A stretch of DNA of 64,000 nt from Flavobacteriales bacterium (GCA_016788295.1 JAEUSY010000025.1:80218-144217); one strand, 5' to 3'. Numbered from the stretch's first letter, positions 52,261 to 62,007 are shown. Notes: generated by a model not told the origin, from the letters alone. Made by a program: numbers and translations.

Positions 52261-55122
52261 TCAGTGGGCCTCAAGCCAGTTTTTCCCCATGTTCATGTCA
52301 ACAACGAGCGGCACGTCCAATGCTATTGCGTTCTCCATGAGCTCTTTCACGAGCGCTTGTACGCGATCGGCCTCTTCAAGTTGCACGTCCAGCACAAGTT
52401 CGTCATGTACTTGTAGAAGCAGGCGGCTGCTGAGCTTCTCGGCCATCAGACTTCGGTGGATGCGCACCATGGCGATCTTGATGATATCGGCCGCAGTGCC
52501 CTGCATGGGCGCATTGATGGCGATGCGTTCGGCTTGGGCCCTCACCGTCTGGTTGGCGCTGGTGATATCGGGCAGGTAACGACGCCTGCCAAGCATTGTG
52601 CGGATGTAGCCATGCTTGCGTGCGAACTCGACCTGTTCATCCATATACCCACGCACCCCAGGGAACTGGGCGAAGTAATCATCGATGATCTGCTTGGCCT
52701 CGGCACGCGGGATGCCCAGGTTCTGGCTGAGGCCGAAGGCTCCCTGGCCGTAGGCGATCCCAAAATTCACGGCCTTTGCCCGGCTGCGCTGTTCGCGGGT
52801 CACTTCGGCCAGTTCCACATTGAAGACCTTGGCCGCTGTGGCCGCGTGGATATCGAGCCCGTGGCGGAAAGCCTCCTGCATGTTGTGGTCGCCGCTCATG
52901 TGTGCGATCACCCGCAGCTCGATCTGGCTGTAATCGGCGCTGAGCAGACGGTGGTGCGCATCTCGTGGCACAAAGGCCTTGCGGATCTCCCGACCCTTCT
53001 CGGTACGAATGGGGATGTTCTGCAGGTTGGGGTCCTCGCTGCTCAAGCGTCCCGTGGCCGCAACGGCCTGGCGGTAGTTGGTGTGCAAGCGCCCGGTGCG
53101 GGGATCCACCATGGTGGGCAGGGTGTCCACGTAAGTGCCCTTCAGTTTGCGCAGACCACGATAGTCCAGGATCATGGGCACCACTGGATGGGCATGGGCC
53201 AGTTCCGCGAGCACATCCTCACTGGTCTGGTACTGTCCGGTCTTGGTCCGCTTAGGTTTCTCGCCACCGATCTTCAAGGTCTCGAAGAGCACATCGCCCA
53301 ACTGCTTGGGTGAATCGATGTTGAACTCGATGTTGCCGCACGCCTCCTTGATCGTGGTCTGCAGCTTCAGGATATCCTCGTTCAGCTCTTCACTGAACAC
53401 CTTGAGCGCTTCCACGTCAAGGCGAATACCTTCCATTTCCATGTCGGCCAGCACGCGCACCAAGGGCATCTCCATGGTGCTGAAGAGGTCCTCCAGACCA
53501 TCCTCCTTCAAGCGCGGCGCAAATGCCTCGTACAGTTGCCAGGTGATGTCCGCATCCTCCGCGGCATAGGCGGCCACCTGTTCCACCGGAACATCACGCA
53601 TGCTCTTCTGGCCCTTGCCCTTCGGACCGATCAGCTCGGTGATGGATACGGGACGATAGCCCAGCACGGTCTCGGCCATGTAGTCCATGCCATGCCTCAG
53701 CTCGGGTTGCAAGAGGTAGTGCGCAAGCATGGTATCGAACTGCGGCCCTGCCAAGTGCACGCCGTAGCCTTCGAGCACGATGAGGTCGTACTTGATGTTC
53801 TGGCCCACTTTCAGTGAGCGCTCGTTCTCGAGGGCCGCCTTGAACATTCCAACAACGGTTTCCGCCTCGGCGCGGTCATTGGGCACGGGCACATACCAAC
53901 CCGTGTGTGCCTTCCAGCTGAACGACAAGCCCACAAGTTCGGCGTTCCGCTCGTCCAGACTGGTGGTCTCCGTATCGAAACAGAAACTGTCCTGGGCGGC
54001 CAACAGACGGGCCAATTCCTCCTGCTCTTCGACAGTGGCCGCAATGTGGTACTCGTGCGCTGTGGTGAGTATCGTAGCCAAGGCCGTGGATACGGCCGGC
54101 TCTTCTCCTGCCTCCTCATCACTTCCTCCGAACATGTCCATTTGGTCCGATGGCACGGTCGCCTTGGTGCGTTTTGCAGGCGCGGTAGGGCTTTGCACTT
54201 GCACCTCTTCACCCAGCACGGACATCAGCAGGTTGCGGAACTCCAGCTCGCTGAACACCTCCTTCACTTTCTCCTTGTCTGGCGGGTCGAGGTGCAAGGC
54301 ATCGTGATCGATGTCCACCGGCGCATCAACGATGATGGTGGCCAATCGCTTGGAGAAAATGCCCTGGTCCTTGTGCTCCAGGATCTTCTCGCCGAGCTTG
54401 CCTTTGATCTCGCCCGCATGCTCTATCACGGCTTCGAGACTGCCGTACTGTTGCACCAGCTTCATGGCCGTTTTCTCCCCCACCCCCGGAATACCCGGAA
54501 TGTTATCCACGGCATCGCCCATCAGGCCAAGGATATCCTTGACCTGGTCGGTAGTGGTAAGCCCCCAACGATCGCAGATCTCCTTGGGGCCCAATACCTC
54601 AGGAGGAGCACCGGCGCGTCCGGGTTTATACATGAGTATCTTCTCGGTGACCAATTGCCCGAAATCCTTGTCCGGCGTCACCATGTAGGTGGTGTATCCC
54701 TCCTGCTCCGCCTTCTTGGCCAGCGTACCGATCACGTCATCCGCCTCGTAGCCATCGCTCTCGAGCACCGGAATGTTGAAGGCCTCGATGATGCGGCGTA
54801 TGTAGGGCACATTGCTTCGGATGTCGTCCGGCATCTCCTGCCGGTTGGCCTTGTACTCGGTGTGTTCGATATGTCGGTCGGTGGGAGCGGCGGTATCGAA
54901 GACCACGGCGATGTGCGTGGGTTTCTCGCGCTTGATCAGGTCGAGCAGGGTGAGCGTGAATCCGAAGGCGGCACTGGTGTTGAGGCGCTGGCTGTTGATC
55001 CGCGGGGCCTTGATGAAGCTGAAGTAAGCGCGGTAGATCAACGCATAGGCGTCGAGCAGGAACAAGCGCTTGTCCTCCGTGGCCGTGCTGTTGACCGTTG
55101 TTACGTCGGTATTCTCGGGCAT
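52261..55122 (-). CDS. polA: DNA polymerase I
   Basis: A 953-residue polymerase with all three activities present. The N-terminal 5'-nuclease domain has LFLLDAYALIYRAYF, DGYEADDVIGTLA and MGDAVDNIPGIPGVG. The 3'-5' exonuclease has DTETTSLDERNAELVG, YDLIVLEG and YAAEDADITWQLYEA. The polymerase domain has motif A DYSQIELRVIAHMSGD, motif B RSRAKAVNFGIAYGQG and motif C QVHDELVLDV. It fills gaps and removes primers during replication and repair. A TACCTTCG box ends 4 bases before the ATG. The start is the only ATG near the conserved N-terminus. Confidence 0.98.
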   Translation of the reverse strand: MPENTDVTTVNSTATEDKRLFLLDAYALIYRAYFSFIKAPRINSQRLNTSAAFGFTLTLLDLIKREKPTHIAVVFDTAAPTDRHIEHTEYKANRQEMPDDIRSNVPYIRRIIEAFNIPVLESDGYEADDVIGTLAKKAEQEGYTTYMVTPDKDFGQLVTEKILMYKPGRAGAPPEVLGPKEICDRWGLTTTDQVKDILGLMGDAVDNIPGIPGVGEKTAMKLVQQYGSLEAVIEHAGEIKGKLGEKILEHKDQGIFSKRLATIIVDAPVDIDHDALHLDPPDKEKVKEVFSELEFRNLLMSVLGEEVQVQSPTAPAKRTKATVPSDQMDMFGGSDEEAGEEPAVSTALATILTTAHEYHIAATVEEQEELARLLAAQDSFCFDTETTSLDERNAELVGLSFSWKAHTGWYVPVPNDRAEAETVVGMFKAALENERSLKVGQNIKYDLIVLEGYGVHLAGPQFDTMLAHYLLQPELRHGMDYMAETVLGYRPVSITELIGPKGKGQKSMRDVPVEQVAAYAAEDADITWQLYEAFAPRLKEDGLEDLFSTMEMPLVRVLADMEMEGIRLDVEALKVFSEELNEDILKLQTTIKEACGNIEFNIDSPKQLGDVLFETLKIGGEKPKRTKTGQYQTSEDVLAELAHAHPVVPMILDYRGLRKLKGTYVDTLPTMVDPRTGRLHTNYRQAVAATGRLSSEDPNLQNIPIRTEKGREIRKAFVPRDAHHRLLSADYSQIELRVIAHMSGDHNMQEAFRHGLDIHAATAAKVFNVELAEVTREQRSRAKAVNFGIAYGQGAFGLSQNLGIPRAEAKQIIDDYFAQFPGVRGYMDEQVEFARKHGYIRTMLGRRRYLPDITSANQTVRAQAERIAINAPMQGTAADIIKIAMVRIHRSLMAEKLSSRLLLQVHDELVLDVQLEEADRVQALVKELMENAIALDVPLVVDMNMGKNWLEAH

Positions 55123-55126
55123 GGGC

Positions 55127-55134
55127 CGAAGGTA
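55127..55134 (-). promoter_or_regulatory. Promoter -7-like box TACCTTCG for polA
   Basis: Minus-strand TACCTTCG with 4 bases before ATG 55122. No alternative start lies just downstream, so a leaderless transcript is predicted. Confidence 0.5.
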
Positions 55135-55193
55135 GCGCCGACATCATTGGTAGGTCAGCATGCCGTTCCGCACCTTGCACCACTCCAAAAGGA

Positions 55194-55222
55194 CGAAGCC
55201 CCCGCTCATCGCAGGGGCTTCG
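55194..55222 (-). terminator. Terminator of the Omp28-like gene
   Basis: CGAAGCCCCCGC and GCAGGGGCTTCG pair with one mismatch around a short loop, 20 bases after the Omp28-like stop, separating it from polA. Confidence 0.75.
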
Positions 55223-55241
55223 CTCATGGATGCGTTCTTGC

Positions 55242-57317
55242 TCAACGGACCACCTGGAAGGCCCGGGCGTTACCCATTCCCTCGGCGGTGCGCAGCGCAT
55301 AGCGGTACAGGCCCATCTCAAGCCCGGCGATATCAAGCACCAGTTGCGTGGTGCCAGCGGCCACCCGTTGTTGCATGACCGAGCGACCGGTGGCGTCGAA
55401 CACTTCAAGCGTTGCGGCCACTTTCAGTTCATTCAGTGGAATGGTGATGCGGTCCGAAGCTGGCACAGGATAAGCCTGGCCCAGTGCATCGGCCAACATG
55501 GCCTCGAACTCGGCAACGCCCACCACTCCGTAGAACCAATCGTGGCTCACCTGCACCATGGCACGACCCACAGCAGCGTTGCTCATCTGCTCAGGTCCCA
55601 CACCGAAATAGACCACCTTGTACGTGCCGTTGTCACAGCGCAGTCCACCGATCTTGTTCACGTTGGTGCCGTAGTGCAGGATACCCACTGCCGGAGCGAT
55701 CGGGGTGATCTCCTCGGGGTAGGTGTTGTTGTTGAACACGTTCGCCACTGTACTATTGGGCAGGTTACCGAACACCTGGTCCGCATCGAAGAAGTTCACC
55801 GAGCTGTTCGCGCTGCTGCCGTCTGCCACATAGGTGGCATGCATGTGCGATGCGAAGAAGGCCTGCGTTGCGGGTGTGCCGTAGCTGCCCGTGGCACCGC
55901 TCTGGTCCCAACCGATGTCCTGGCCTGCGATCATCACATCACCACCGGCATCCATGTGGGCCGTTAGGACAGCCACTTCATCGTCGGTGAGCGAGGGGAA
56001 GGTCCAGCTGATGTTCATGTACAGGTTGTTCACCCCCGCAAGGGCGCCCTGCTCACCAAAGCGCATGAACTTCGCCTTGCTCGTGGCCGCAAAGGCCTGG
56101 TTGCCGGCCTGCTGGAGACCATCCAGATAAAGTTGTTCCCAAGGCTCGGCGCCAGTGTGGGTAACAATAAGATCGGTTATACCGCTGATCACGTTGAACT
56201 CCTCTTCGAGCACAGGTGCGCCCGGGTCGTTGATGGATGCAATGGACAAGAGGTAACGTCCGATCCCTGGTGCGTTGCTCGGGGTCACGTGCACAGCAAT
56301 GTTCGCTGTGGCAGCATCCGCAACGGCAATGGTGCCGGGGTTGGCAATGGGGGTTCCATTCACCGCTACCGCGCTCACCCAGCTCACCGGCGAGCCATAG
56401 CTGGTCAGTGTCACTTGGTAATCGGCCGCGCCACCCAGCACATTGGTGAGCGTGCTGTTGAAGGTGCTCTGCTGACCATTGCTGCCTGCCACGTGGGTCT
56501 GTTCGGGGCCGTTCAGCTCACCGATCACCAAGGTGGTGCCACCATCGGCGGGTACCTCGCGCACTTGGTACACCTCGCTGTGGTCCTCGCTCACGAAGGC
56601 CACCACCTCGCAATTGGCGACGTTCCACTGCTCGGGAACAGTGAAGGTGTACGTGCGCACCAATGTCGTGCCTTGCGTGGTGGTGTTCACCGCTTCGCCC
56701 CATGTTGCGGTGATGTAGCTACGCAGCACATGGTTGTGCTGGTAGTCGGTGTGGTTGCCCGATGGACCATAGTCGGTCTGGGGACCAATGATGTTGCTCT
56801 CCAGCAGCAGCACACTGATGTAGTCGTCGCCGCCGGGACTGTTCGCGGTGTAGAGCAGTTCCACGGTAACGGTCAGTTCGCGGGTACCGGCATCGAAGGC
56901 ACTGGCCACACCTAGGTTCACAGGCGAAGGCAGGGCGAGCATTTCGTTCACCGCACCTTCCCATGCACCACGGCCCAGATCATCAGCACCGTTGAAAAGA
57001 TGGCGGTTGATGACGCCAGCGGGATAGCCACCAATGGTGAAATAGGTATCGATGTCCGTTCCAGCAGCGGTGCGGAAGTCGGGCTCGCCAGTGGCCGGAG
57101 TGGCGTAGGGCCCTGCATGAACACCCACCACGGCGATGCGTGGACCATGCTGGGCCTCAAGTGCGGCGGCAATGGCATGCCCTTCCGGACAGTAACCGCA
57201 ATGGATGCCCGTGAAATCCTCGAGCAGTACGGTCCTGTTCTGTGGAGCGGTGGAAACGAGTGATTGGCCGAACGCTACCGAAGGCAGCAGGGCAAGCAGT
57301 GTAAGGGTCCTGTTCAT
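55242..57317 (-). CDS. Omp28-related T9SS cargo protein with CxxC motif
   Basis: A 691-residue secreted protein. Signal peptide MNRTLTLLALLPSVAFG leaves Gln18 at +1. The N-terminal Omp28-type domain starts NRTVLLEDFTGIHCGYCPEG with a thioredoxin-like CGYC at residues 40-43 and continues VGVHAGPYATPATGEPDFR. The middle region is beta-rich. The C-terminus is a T9SS type A sorting domain (YPVPASDRITIPL, LEVFDATGRSVMQ, GLYRYALRTAEG). It is probably surface-exposed, with a possible redox role inferred from CxxC. A TACTTTCA box lies 22 bases upstream. A terminator follows. Confidence 0.92.
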   Translation of the reverse strand: MNRTLTLLALLPSVAFGQSLVSTAPQNRTVLLEDFTGIHCGYCPEGHAIAAALEAQHGPRIAVVGVHAGPYATPATGEPDFRTAAGTDIDTYFTIGGYPAGVINRHLFNGADDLGRGAWEGAVNEMLALPSPVNLGVASAFDAGTRELTVTVELLYTANSPGGDDYISVLLLESNIIGPQTDYGPSGNHTDYQHNHVLRSYITATWGEAVNTTTQGTTLVRTYTFTVPEQWNVANCEVVAFVSEDHSEVYQVREVPADGGTTLVIGELNGPEQTHVAGSNGQQSTFNSTLTNVLGGAADYQVTLTSYGSPVSWVSAVAVNGTPIANPGTIAVADAATANIAVHVTPSNAPGIGRYLLSIASINDPGAPVLEEEFNVISGITDLIVTHTGAEPWEQLYLDGLQQAGNQAFAATSKAKFMRFGEQGALAGVNNLYMNISWTFPSLTDDEVAVLTAHMDAGGDVMIAGQDIGWDQSGATGSYGTPATQAFFASHMHATYVADGSSANSSVNFFDADQVFGNLPNSTVANVFNNNTYPEEITPIAPAVGILHYGTNVNKIGGLRCDNGTYKVVYFGVGPEQMSNAAVGRAMVQVSHDWFYGVVGVAEFEAMLADALGQAYPVPASDRITIPLNELKVAATLEVFDATGRSVMQQRVAAGTTQLVLDIAGLEMGLYRYALRTAEGMGNARAFQVVR

Positions 57318-57339
57318 GGTCCGGGTGAATGATGGACCG

Positions 57340-57347
57340 TGAAAGTA
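57340..57347 (-). promoter_or_regulatory. Promoter-like box TACTTTCA before the Omp28-like gene
   Basis: Minus-strand TACTTTCA, 22 bases before ATG 57317; two changes from TAnnTTTG at the 3' side. Weak support. Confidence 0.3.
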
Positions 57348-57416
57348 CCCGGCACCGTGGATCACGCACGACTTGTTCGCCCCTCGCTTGGAGTGCTTCG
57401 GCGAAGGGAAAGCGGA

Positions 57417-58421
57417 TCAGCGTTCCCGCCAAACCACTTCCAACACGGTATGGCCAACCGCGTTGAGCGTGGCGCGATCGATCACATCCATGTTGTCGGC
57501 ATGCGTATGCCAACTGGGATGGAAAGAGCCTGATGCCTCGTGGAACTCGATCACATCCACGGTGGGTATCCGCAGGTCGCGGTTGATGGGCACATGATCA
57601 TCGGTGCCCACGAAATACTTCGTCTCTTGAACAAAACGTTCGCCATGACCGAGGGCCGCCGCCGTGCGCCACACCTTGGCCACAATGGCGGGTGCGAACT
57701 GCATGCTGATGGCCTCGCGATAAAACACGGCATCCTTGGCGCCCACCATATCCAGCAGGATGCCGAAACGCGCCTTGTAGCCCGGCACATGCGGGTTCTT
57801 GGCGAAGTACTGTGCGCCCAAGGCCCAGGTATCAATGCCGTTATCATCACCCGACATGGCACCACTGGGCTGGCCGTGATCCTCCACATCGGTAAAGAGG
57901 ATATCCACACCGGGGCCGTGTTCCTTGCCGGCCAAATGCCTCGCGATCTCCAACAGGACACCCACACCACTACCGCCATCGTTGGCGCCATCGATCGGCT
58001 CGTTCTTCCGCACGTTGTCCTTGTCGGCGTAAGGGCGTGTGTCGTAATGCGCCAACAACAGGATCCTATCCGTGGCCTCGGGTCTCCATCGCGCAATGAT
58101 GTTGCGCAAGGGCATCTTCTGTCCCGTGTACACCGTTACCGTGCCTGTCTGCTCGATCACCTCGGCACCGGCGGCCTTCAGGCGGGCGACCATCCAATCG
58201 GCACAGGCTTGGTGCGCCTTGGTACCCGGCACGCGCGGACCGAAGTCCACCTGCTGTTTCACGAACGCGTACGCGCTATCGGCATCGAACACGGGCGCGG
58301 GCGGCAGTTCCGGCAATGCGGGTGCCGGCACGGTGGTGCTCTCCGGTGGATCGGGCGTACACGCTACCACCAGTAGCGCCACCAATAGCGGCCATGCGTT
58401 CAGGTTGCGTGTGTGCTTCAT
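57417..58421 (-). CDS. Glutaminyl-peptide cyclotransferase-like M28 lipoprotein
   Basis: A 334-residue exported protein with lipobox LVVAC (Cys21). The M28-fold core matches Bacteroidota glutaminyl cyclases: VDFGPRVPGTKAHQACADW, LAHYDTRPYAD, IDGANDGGSGVGVLLEIA with the metal Asp near residue 145, ILFTDVEDHG with the catalytic Glu-Asp near 180, ISMQFAPAIVAKVW, and HTHADNMDVID with the metal His near 306. It would convert N-terminal Gln to pyroglutamate in the periplasm. A plain aminopeptidase is the alternative. ATG 58421 overlaps the cysS stop as ATGA, so the two are translationally coupled. Confidence 0.75.
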   Translation of the reverse strand: MKHTRNLNAWPLLVALLVVACTPDPPESTTVPAPALPELPPAPVFDADSAYAFVKQQVDFGPRVPGTKAHQACADWMVARLKAAGAEVIEQTGTVTVYTGQKMPLRNIIARWRPEATDRILLLAHYDTRPYADKDNVRKNEPIDGANDGGSGVGVLLEIARHLAGKEHGPGVDILFTDVEDHGQPSGAMSGDDNGIDTWALGAQYFAKNPHVPGYKARFGILLDMVGAKDAVFYREAISMQFAPAIVAKVWRTAAALGHGERFVQETKYFVGTDDHVPINRDLRIPTVDVIEFHEASGSFHPSWHTHADNMDVIDRATLNAVGHTVLEVVWRER

Positions 58422-59911
58422 GCGCGTTGCCATGTGGTGCCTTCCTTCGTGTCCTTCAGTACAATGCCCAGCGCCGCCAGTTGATCACGCACCCGGTCGC
58501 TTGCGGCAAAATCCTTCCTGGCCTTGGCCTCGGCGCGCATGCGGATGAACTCCTGCACCAGACCGTCCAGCGCGGTATCGTCGCCCGCTGCTGCCGCTTC
58601 GGTACGCAGGCCCAGCACATCGAACACCATGGCATTCATCAGCGAACGCAGCTCTTCGATCGCTGTTGCACCAAGGGCCACCTTGCCATCATTGGCGGAG
58701 TTGATCAGTCGCACGGCCTCGAAGAGCTCGGCGATCATCACCGGCGAATTAAGGTCGTCGTTCATGGCGGTATGGCAGCGCTGGGCAAGACCACGAACGG
58801 CCTCATCCTGCCCGGGATCGGCGTTGGTGGCCGGCCTCAGCTTTTCCAGCGTTCCCATGGCGGCCATCAACCGCTCAAGCCCCTTTTCAGAGGCCTGCAT
58901 GGCGGCATTGCTGAAATCGAGCGTGCTGGCGTAGTGGCATTGCAGCATGAAGAAGCGCACCGTCATGGCGCTGTAGCCCTTCTCCAGCAGCTTGTGGTTG
59001 CCAGTGAGCAGTTCTTCGGGCGTGAATCCGTTGCCTTCGCTCTTGGCCATCTTGCGGCCGTTCACGGTAAGCATGTTGCCGTGCATCCAATAGCGTACGG
59101 GCGCATGACCGTCGGCGGCCACGCTCTGCGCGATCTCGCACTCGTGGTGCGGGAACTTCAGGTCCATGCCGCCGCCGTGTATGTCAAAGGTCTGGCCCAG
59201 GTACTTGGTGCTCATGGCGGAGCATTCCAGGTGCCAGCCCGGGAAGCCTTCGCCCCAGGGGCTGGGCCACTTCATCAGGTGCTGTGCCTCGGCACGTTTC
59301 CAGATGGCGAAATCCAATGGGCTGCGCTTCTCATCCATACCCTCGGTATCGCGCGTGTTAGTGATGAGCTCGTCGATCTTGCGACCACTGAGCTCGCCGT
59401 AGGCATGCTTCTGGGCATACTTGGGAACATCGAAGTACACACTCCCGTTGGCCTCATAGCCATAGCCGCTCTCGATGATGCGCTTCACCATCTCGATCTG
59501 CTCGATCAAGTGGCCGGTCGCGGTAGGTTCGATGCTCGGCGACAGCACATTGAAGAGCCGCATCACATCGTGGAAGCCGTTAGTGTACTTCTGCACGATC
59601 TCCATGGGCTCCAGCTGCTCCAGCCGTGCGCGTTTGGCGATCTTGTCCTCACCCTCGTCCACATCGCCCACCAGATGGCCCACATCGGTGATGTTCCTCA
59701 CGTATCGAACCTTGTAGCCGAGGTGCATCAACCAGCGGTACAGCAGGTCGAAGGTGGTGAAGGTGCGCACATTGCCCAGGTGTACATCGCTGTACACGGT
59801 GGGACCACAGACATAAAGGCCCACGTGCGGGGGACGAAGGGGAATGAACTCCTCCTTCTTCCGGGTAAGCGTGTTGGTGAGGTAGAGCGGGCCTTTCTGC
59901 AAGTTCGACAT
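58418..59911 (-). CDS. cysS: Cysteinyl-tRNA synthetase
   Basis: A 497-residue class I synthetase charging tRNA-Cys. HIGH-type motif appears as [13 protein letters not shown] (VHLGN) after YVCGPTVY with the zinc Cys; WHLECSAMS and HHECEIAQS hold further zinc ligands, and the KMSKS motif appears as KMAKSEGN. The C-terminal DALR-like helical region is complete. A TACCTTCG box is 19 bases upstream. The stop overlaps the start of the glutaminyl-cyclase-like gene by 4 bases. Confidence 0.97.
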   Translation of the reverse strand: MSNLQKGPLYLTNTLTRKKEEFIPLRPPHVGLYVCGPTVYSDVHLGNVRTFTTFDLLYRWLMHLGYKVRYVRNITDVGHLVGDVDEGEDKIAKRARLEQLEPMEIVQKYTNGFHDVMRLFNVLSPSIEPTATGHLIEQIEMVKRIIESGYGYEANGSVYFDVPKYAQKHAYGELSGRKIDELITNTRDTEGMDEKRSPLDFAIWKRAEAQHLMKWPSPWGEGFPGWHLECSAMSTKYLGQTFDIHGGGMDLKFPHHECEIAQSVAADGHAPVRYWMHGNMLTVNGRKMAKSEGNGFTPEELLTGNHKLLEKGYSAMTVRFFMLQCHYASTLDFSNAAMQASEKGLERLMAAMGTLEKLRPATNADPGQDEAVRGLAQRCHTAMNDDLNSPVMIAELFEAVRLINSANDGKVALGATAIEELRSLMNAMVFDVLGLRTEAAAAGDDTALDGLVQEFIRMRAEAKARKDFAASDRVRDQLAALGIVLKDTKEGTTWQRA

Positions 59912-59930
59912 GGCGTTCGGGGAACGCCTG

Positions 59931-59938
59931 CGAAGGTA
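59931..59938 (-). promoter_or_regulatory. Promoter -7-like box TACCTTCG for cysS
   Basis: Minus-strand TACCTTCG, 19 bases before ATG 59911. Confidence 0.5.
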
Positions 59939-59962
59939 GATTGCCCGGGGGAAGTGCCGCTC

Positions 59963-60862
59963 CTACTTCAGGTCCTCCGGAGTGATCACGGCATCACCGG
60001 CATAACGGCCGCCTTTGTAAACCTGTATGCGACTGAGGATGCCGTTCGCGTCGTAGATGTACCGTTTACCGTCCCAGAGCCTTCCGTTCACGAACTCACC
60101 CTGTTGCGAAATGCGCAGTTGACGGTCGTACAGTGTGTTGTAACCGTTCTCTCGGAAGGCCACGGCATTGGTGGTCTCGGTGGCGCTCACCTCCGGGGCC
60201 GCAGGGGCCTTGGGGTCCACCTTTACTTCCTCGGCCTTCGGAACGGAACGGATGTACTTGCTGTTCGCCGCATTGATCACCCCATCGTTGAACTCCGCGA
60301 CCTGCTGCAACTGCCCATCTGCCGTATACCGCTTCAGGGTGCCATCCTCCTTGCCCTCTTCAACGGTCACCTGCACGGCCAGCTTACCGTTCTCGTGGTA
60401 GTATTTCTGCTCACCATCGCGCACCCCATAGGCGTTGAACACGAAATCCTGGGCCAGCTGACCATTGGGGTGCCAGCGCTGAAACTTCCCGGTGTTACGG
60501 TCAAGGTCCCAAGTGCCCTGCTCCTCCACTTTTCCGTTGGGATAGAAGGTCTTGTACTCACCCTTGGGGCGGCCCATTTGGTAGTTGATCTCGCTCATAA
60601 CTTTCCCGTTAGGCCAGTAACGGCGCCACACACCCACGCGCTTGCTGTTGGCATAACGTCCTTCCTCCACCAGGGCACCGTCAGGATAGCCGGGCTTCTC
60701 TGTGGCAGGGGCCACGAACTTCCAATAACCCTGCTTGCGGCCCATTTCATCCACCCGGTTCAGGGTGTCCATTTCGGTGCTGGCCTGGGCGAACGAAGGC
60801 CCAATGGCAGCGCCAAGGCTCAGGGTGATGGTGACGACCAGGAAAAGGCTGCTACGGAACAT
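59963..60862 (-). CDS. MORN/YwqK-repeat exported protein
   Basis: A 299-residue exported protein. The signal peptide ends PSFA with Gln at +1. Six or so repeats of the type YxxGKVxxExxY run from about residue 40 to 210 (YWPNGKVMSEINY, FYPNGKVEEQGTW, RWHPNGQLAQDF, YYHENGKLAVQV, RYTADGQLQQVAEF), the MORN_2/YwqK pattern. A Pro/Ala/Lys linker precedes a C-terminal domain (ENGYNTLYDRQLRISQQGEF). Such repeats are sometimes labelled antitoxin in databases, but nothing here shows a toxin partner. It likely acts in the envelope; function unknown. Confidence 0.88.
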   Translation of the reverse strand: MFRSSLFLVVTITLSLGAAIGPSFAQASTEMDTLNRVDEMGRKQGYWKFVAPATEKPGYPDGALVEEGRYANSKRVGVWRRYWPNGKVMSEINYQMGRPKGEYKTFYPNGKVEEQGTWDLDRNTGKFQRWHPNGQLAQDFVFNAYGVRDGEQKYYHENGKLAVQVTVEEGKEDGTLKRYTADGQLQQVAEFNDGVINAANSKYIRSVPKAEEVKVDPKAPAAPEVSATETTNAVAFRENGYNTLYDRQLRISQQGEFVNGRLWDGKRYIYDANGILSRIQVYKGGRYAGDAVITPEDLK

Positions 60863-60981
60863 GGCTCGTGCGTTTCGTGGGTTGCAAACCGCACGCGAAA
60901 CGGGATCCAGGGTCAAAAGGTTGCCCTCCGAGACCGGCGAAGCCAGCGATAGCCTCCAGGTCAGCGTGTTCCGAAGGAATG

Positions 60982-61932
60982 CTACACCCCCAGCTCGCGC
61001 TTCAAGTTCAGCATCATGTCGTCCACCATGGCGCGGAGGTCGTACTCAGGCTTCCAGCCCCAATCGGCGCGAGCGGCGCTGTCATCGATGCTGCGCGGCC
61101 AGCTATCGGCGATGGCCTGCCGGTGATCCGGCGCATAGTCGATGGTGAAGCCCGGAACGTGGCGGCGGATCTCGGCGGCGATCTGCTCCGGATCAAAGCT
61201 GAAACCCGCGAGGTTGTAGCTGTTGCGCACCTTGACCTGCCCGGCCGGCGCTTCCATCAGGTCGATGGTGGCGCGGATGGCATCGGGCATGTACATCATG
61301 GGCAGGGTGCTCTGCGGCCCCAGGAAACTGGTGTACCTGCCATGCTTGATGGCCTCGTGGAAGATGTGCACGGCATAGTCGGTGGTGCCGCCACCAGGTG
61401 CGCTCTTCCAGCCGATGAGGCCGGGATAGCGGATGCTGCGCACGTCAACCCCGTAGCGCTTGTGATAATACTGGCACCAGCCCTCGCCAGCCAGCTTGCT
61501 GATGCCGTAGACGGTGGTGGGCTCCGTCACGGTCTGCTGGGGCGTGCCGTCCTTCGGCGTGGTGGGCCCGAACACCGCGATGCTGCTGGGCCAATAGACC
61601 TTCTTCAGCTTGCCCTCTCGCGCCAGCTCCAGCACGATGAAGAGGCTCTCCATGTTCAACTTCCAGGCGAAGGCGGGATCCTTTTCGGCCGTGGCGCTCA
61701 GCAGGGCGGCCAGGAGGTAAACATCCGTAATGCCATGCTTCTCGATGATCCGCTCGATGCCCCGGCGGTCCATGGCGTCCACCATGGCGAAGGGGCCCTC
61801 CTGCTTCACCTGGGGCTCCTTGATATCGGAGGCCACCACGTTCTCATTGCCGAAACGGGCACGGAGCCCTTCCACGAGTTCGGTACCGATCTGGCCGCTG
61901 GAGCCGATGACGAGGATGCGCTTGGTGGACAT
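60982..61932 (-). CDS. SDR-type L-threonine 3-dehydrogenase-like epimerase/dehydratase
   Basis: A 316-residue extended-SDR enzyme. The NAD-binding start ILVIGSSGQIGTELV, the catalytic YGISK with WPSSIAVFGPTTP before it, and RYPGLIGWKSAPGGGTTDYAV are the pattern of the SDR-type threonine dehydrogenases found in Bacteroidota. These oxidise threonine to 2-amino-3-oxobutyrate with NAD. Nucleotide-sugar epimerases share the fold, but the GGGTTDYAV segment favours threonine dehydrogenase. TACATTTG lies 20 bases upstream. Divergent from trhO. Confidence 0.86.
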   Translation of the reverse strand: MSTKRILVIGSSGQIGTELVEGLRARFGNENVVASDIKEPQVKQEGPFAMVDAMDRRGIERIIEKHGITDVYLLAALLSATAEKDPAFAWKLNMESLFIVLELAREGKLKKVYWPSSIAVFGPTTPKDGTPQQTVTEPTTVYGISKLAGEGWCQYYHKRYGVDVRSIRYPGLIGWKSAPGGGTTDYAVHIFHEAIKHGRYTSFLGPQSTLPMMYMPDAIRATIDLMEAPAGQVKVRNSYNLAGFSFDPEQIAAEIRRHVPGFTIDYAPDHRQAIADSWPRSIDDSAARADWGWKPEYDLRAMVDDMMLNLKRELGV

Positions 61933-61952
61933 ATATGGTTCTGGAATGGGGC

Positions 61953-61960
61953 CAAATGTA
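61953..61960 (-). promoter_or_regulatory. Promoter -7-like box TACATTTG for the SDR gene
   Basis: Exact TAnnTTTG on the minus strand, 20 bases before ATG 61932. Confidence 0.5.
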
Positions 61961-62007
61961 GGACCGGACCACCGCCCGCAAACCCCTGAACGCCCCTGGC
62001 GATCCGC

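Noticed and set aside
59963..60862. Toxin-antitoxin system suggested by the YwqK-like repeats
   Set aside because: The product has a signal peptide and there is no small toxin-like gene beside it.
58316..60952. An 878-codon open frame on the plus strand
   Set aside because: It runs antisense through the cyclase-like gene, cysS and the MORN protein, all recognisable. Its translation is His/Leu/Gly-rich with no domain, a typical by-product of GC-rich coding DNA.
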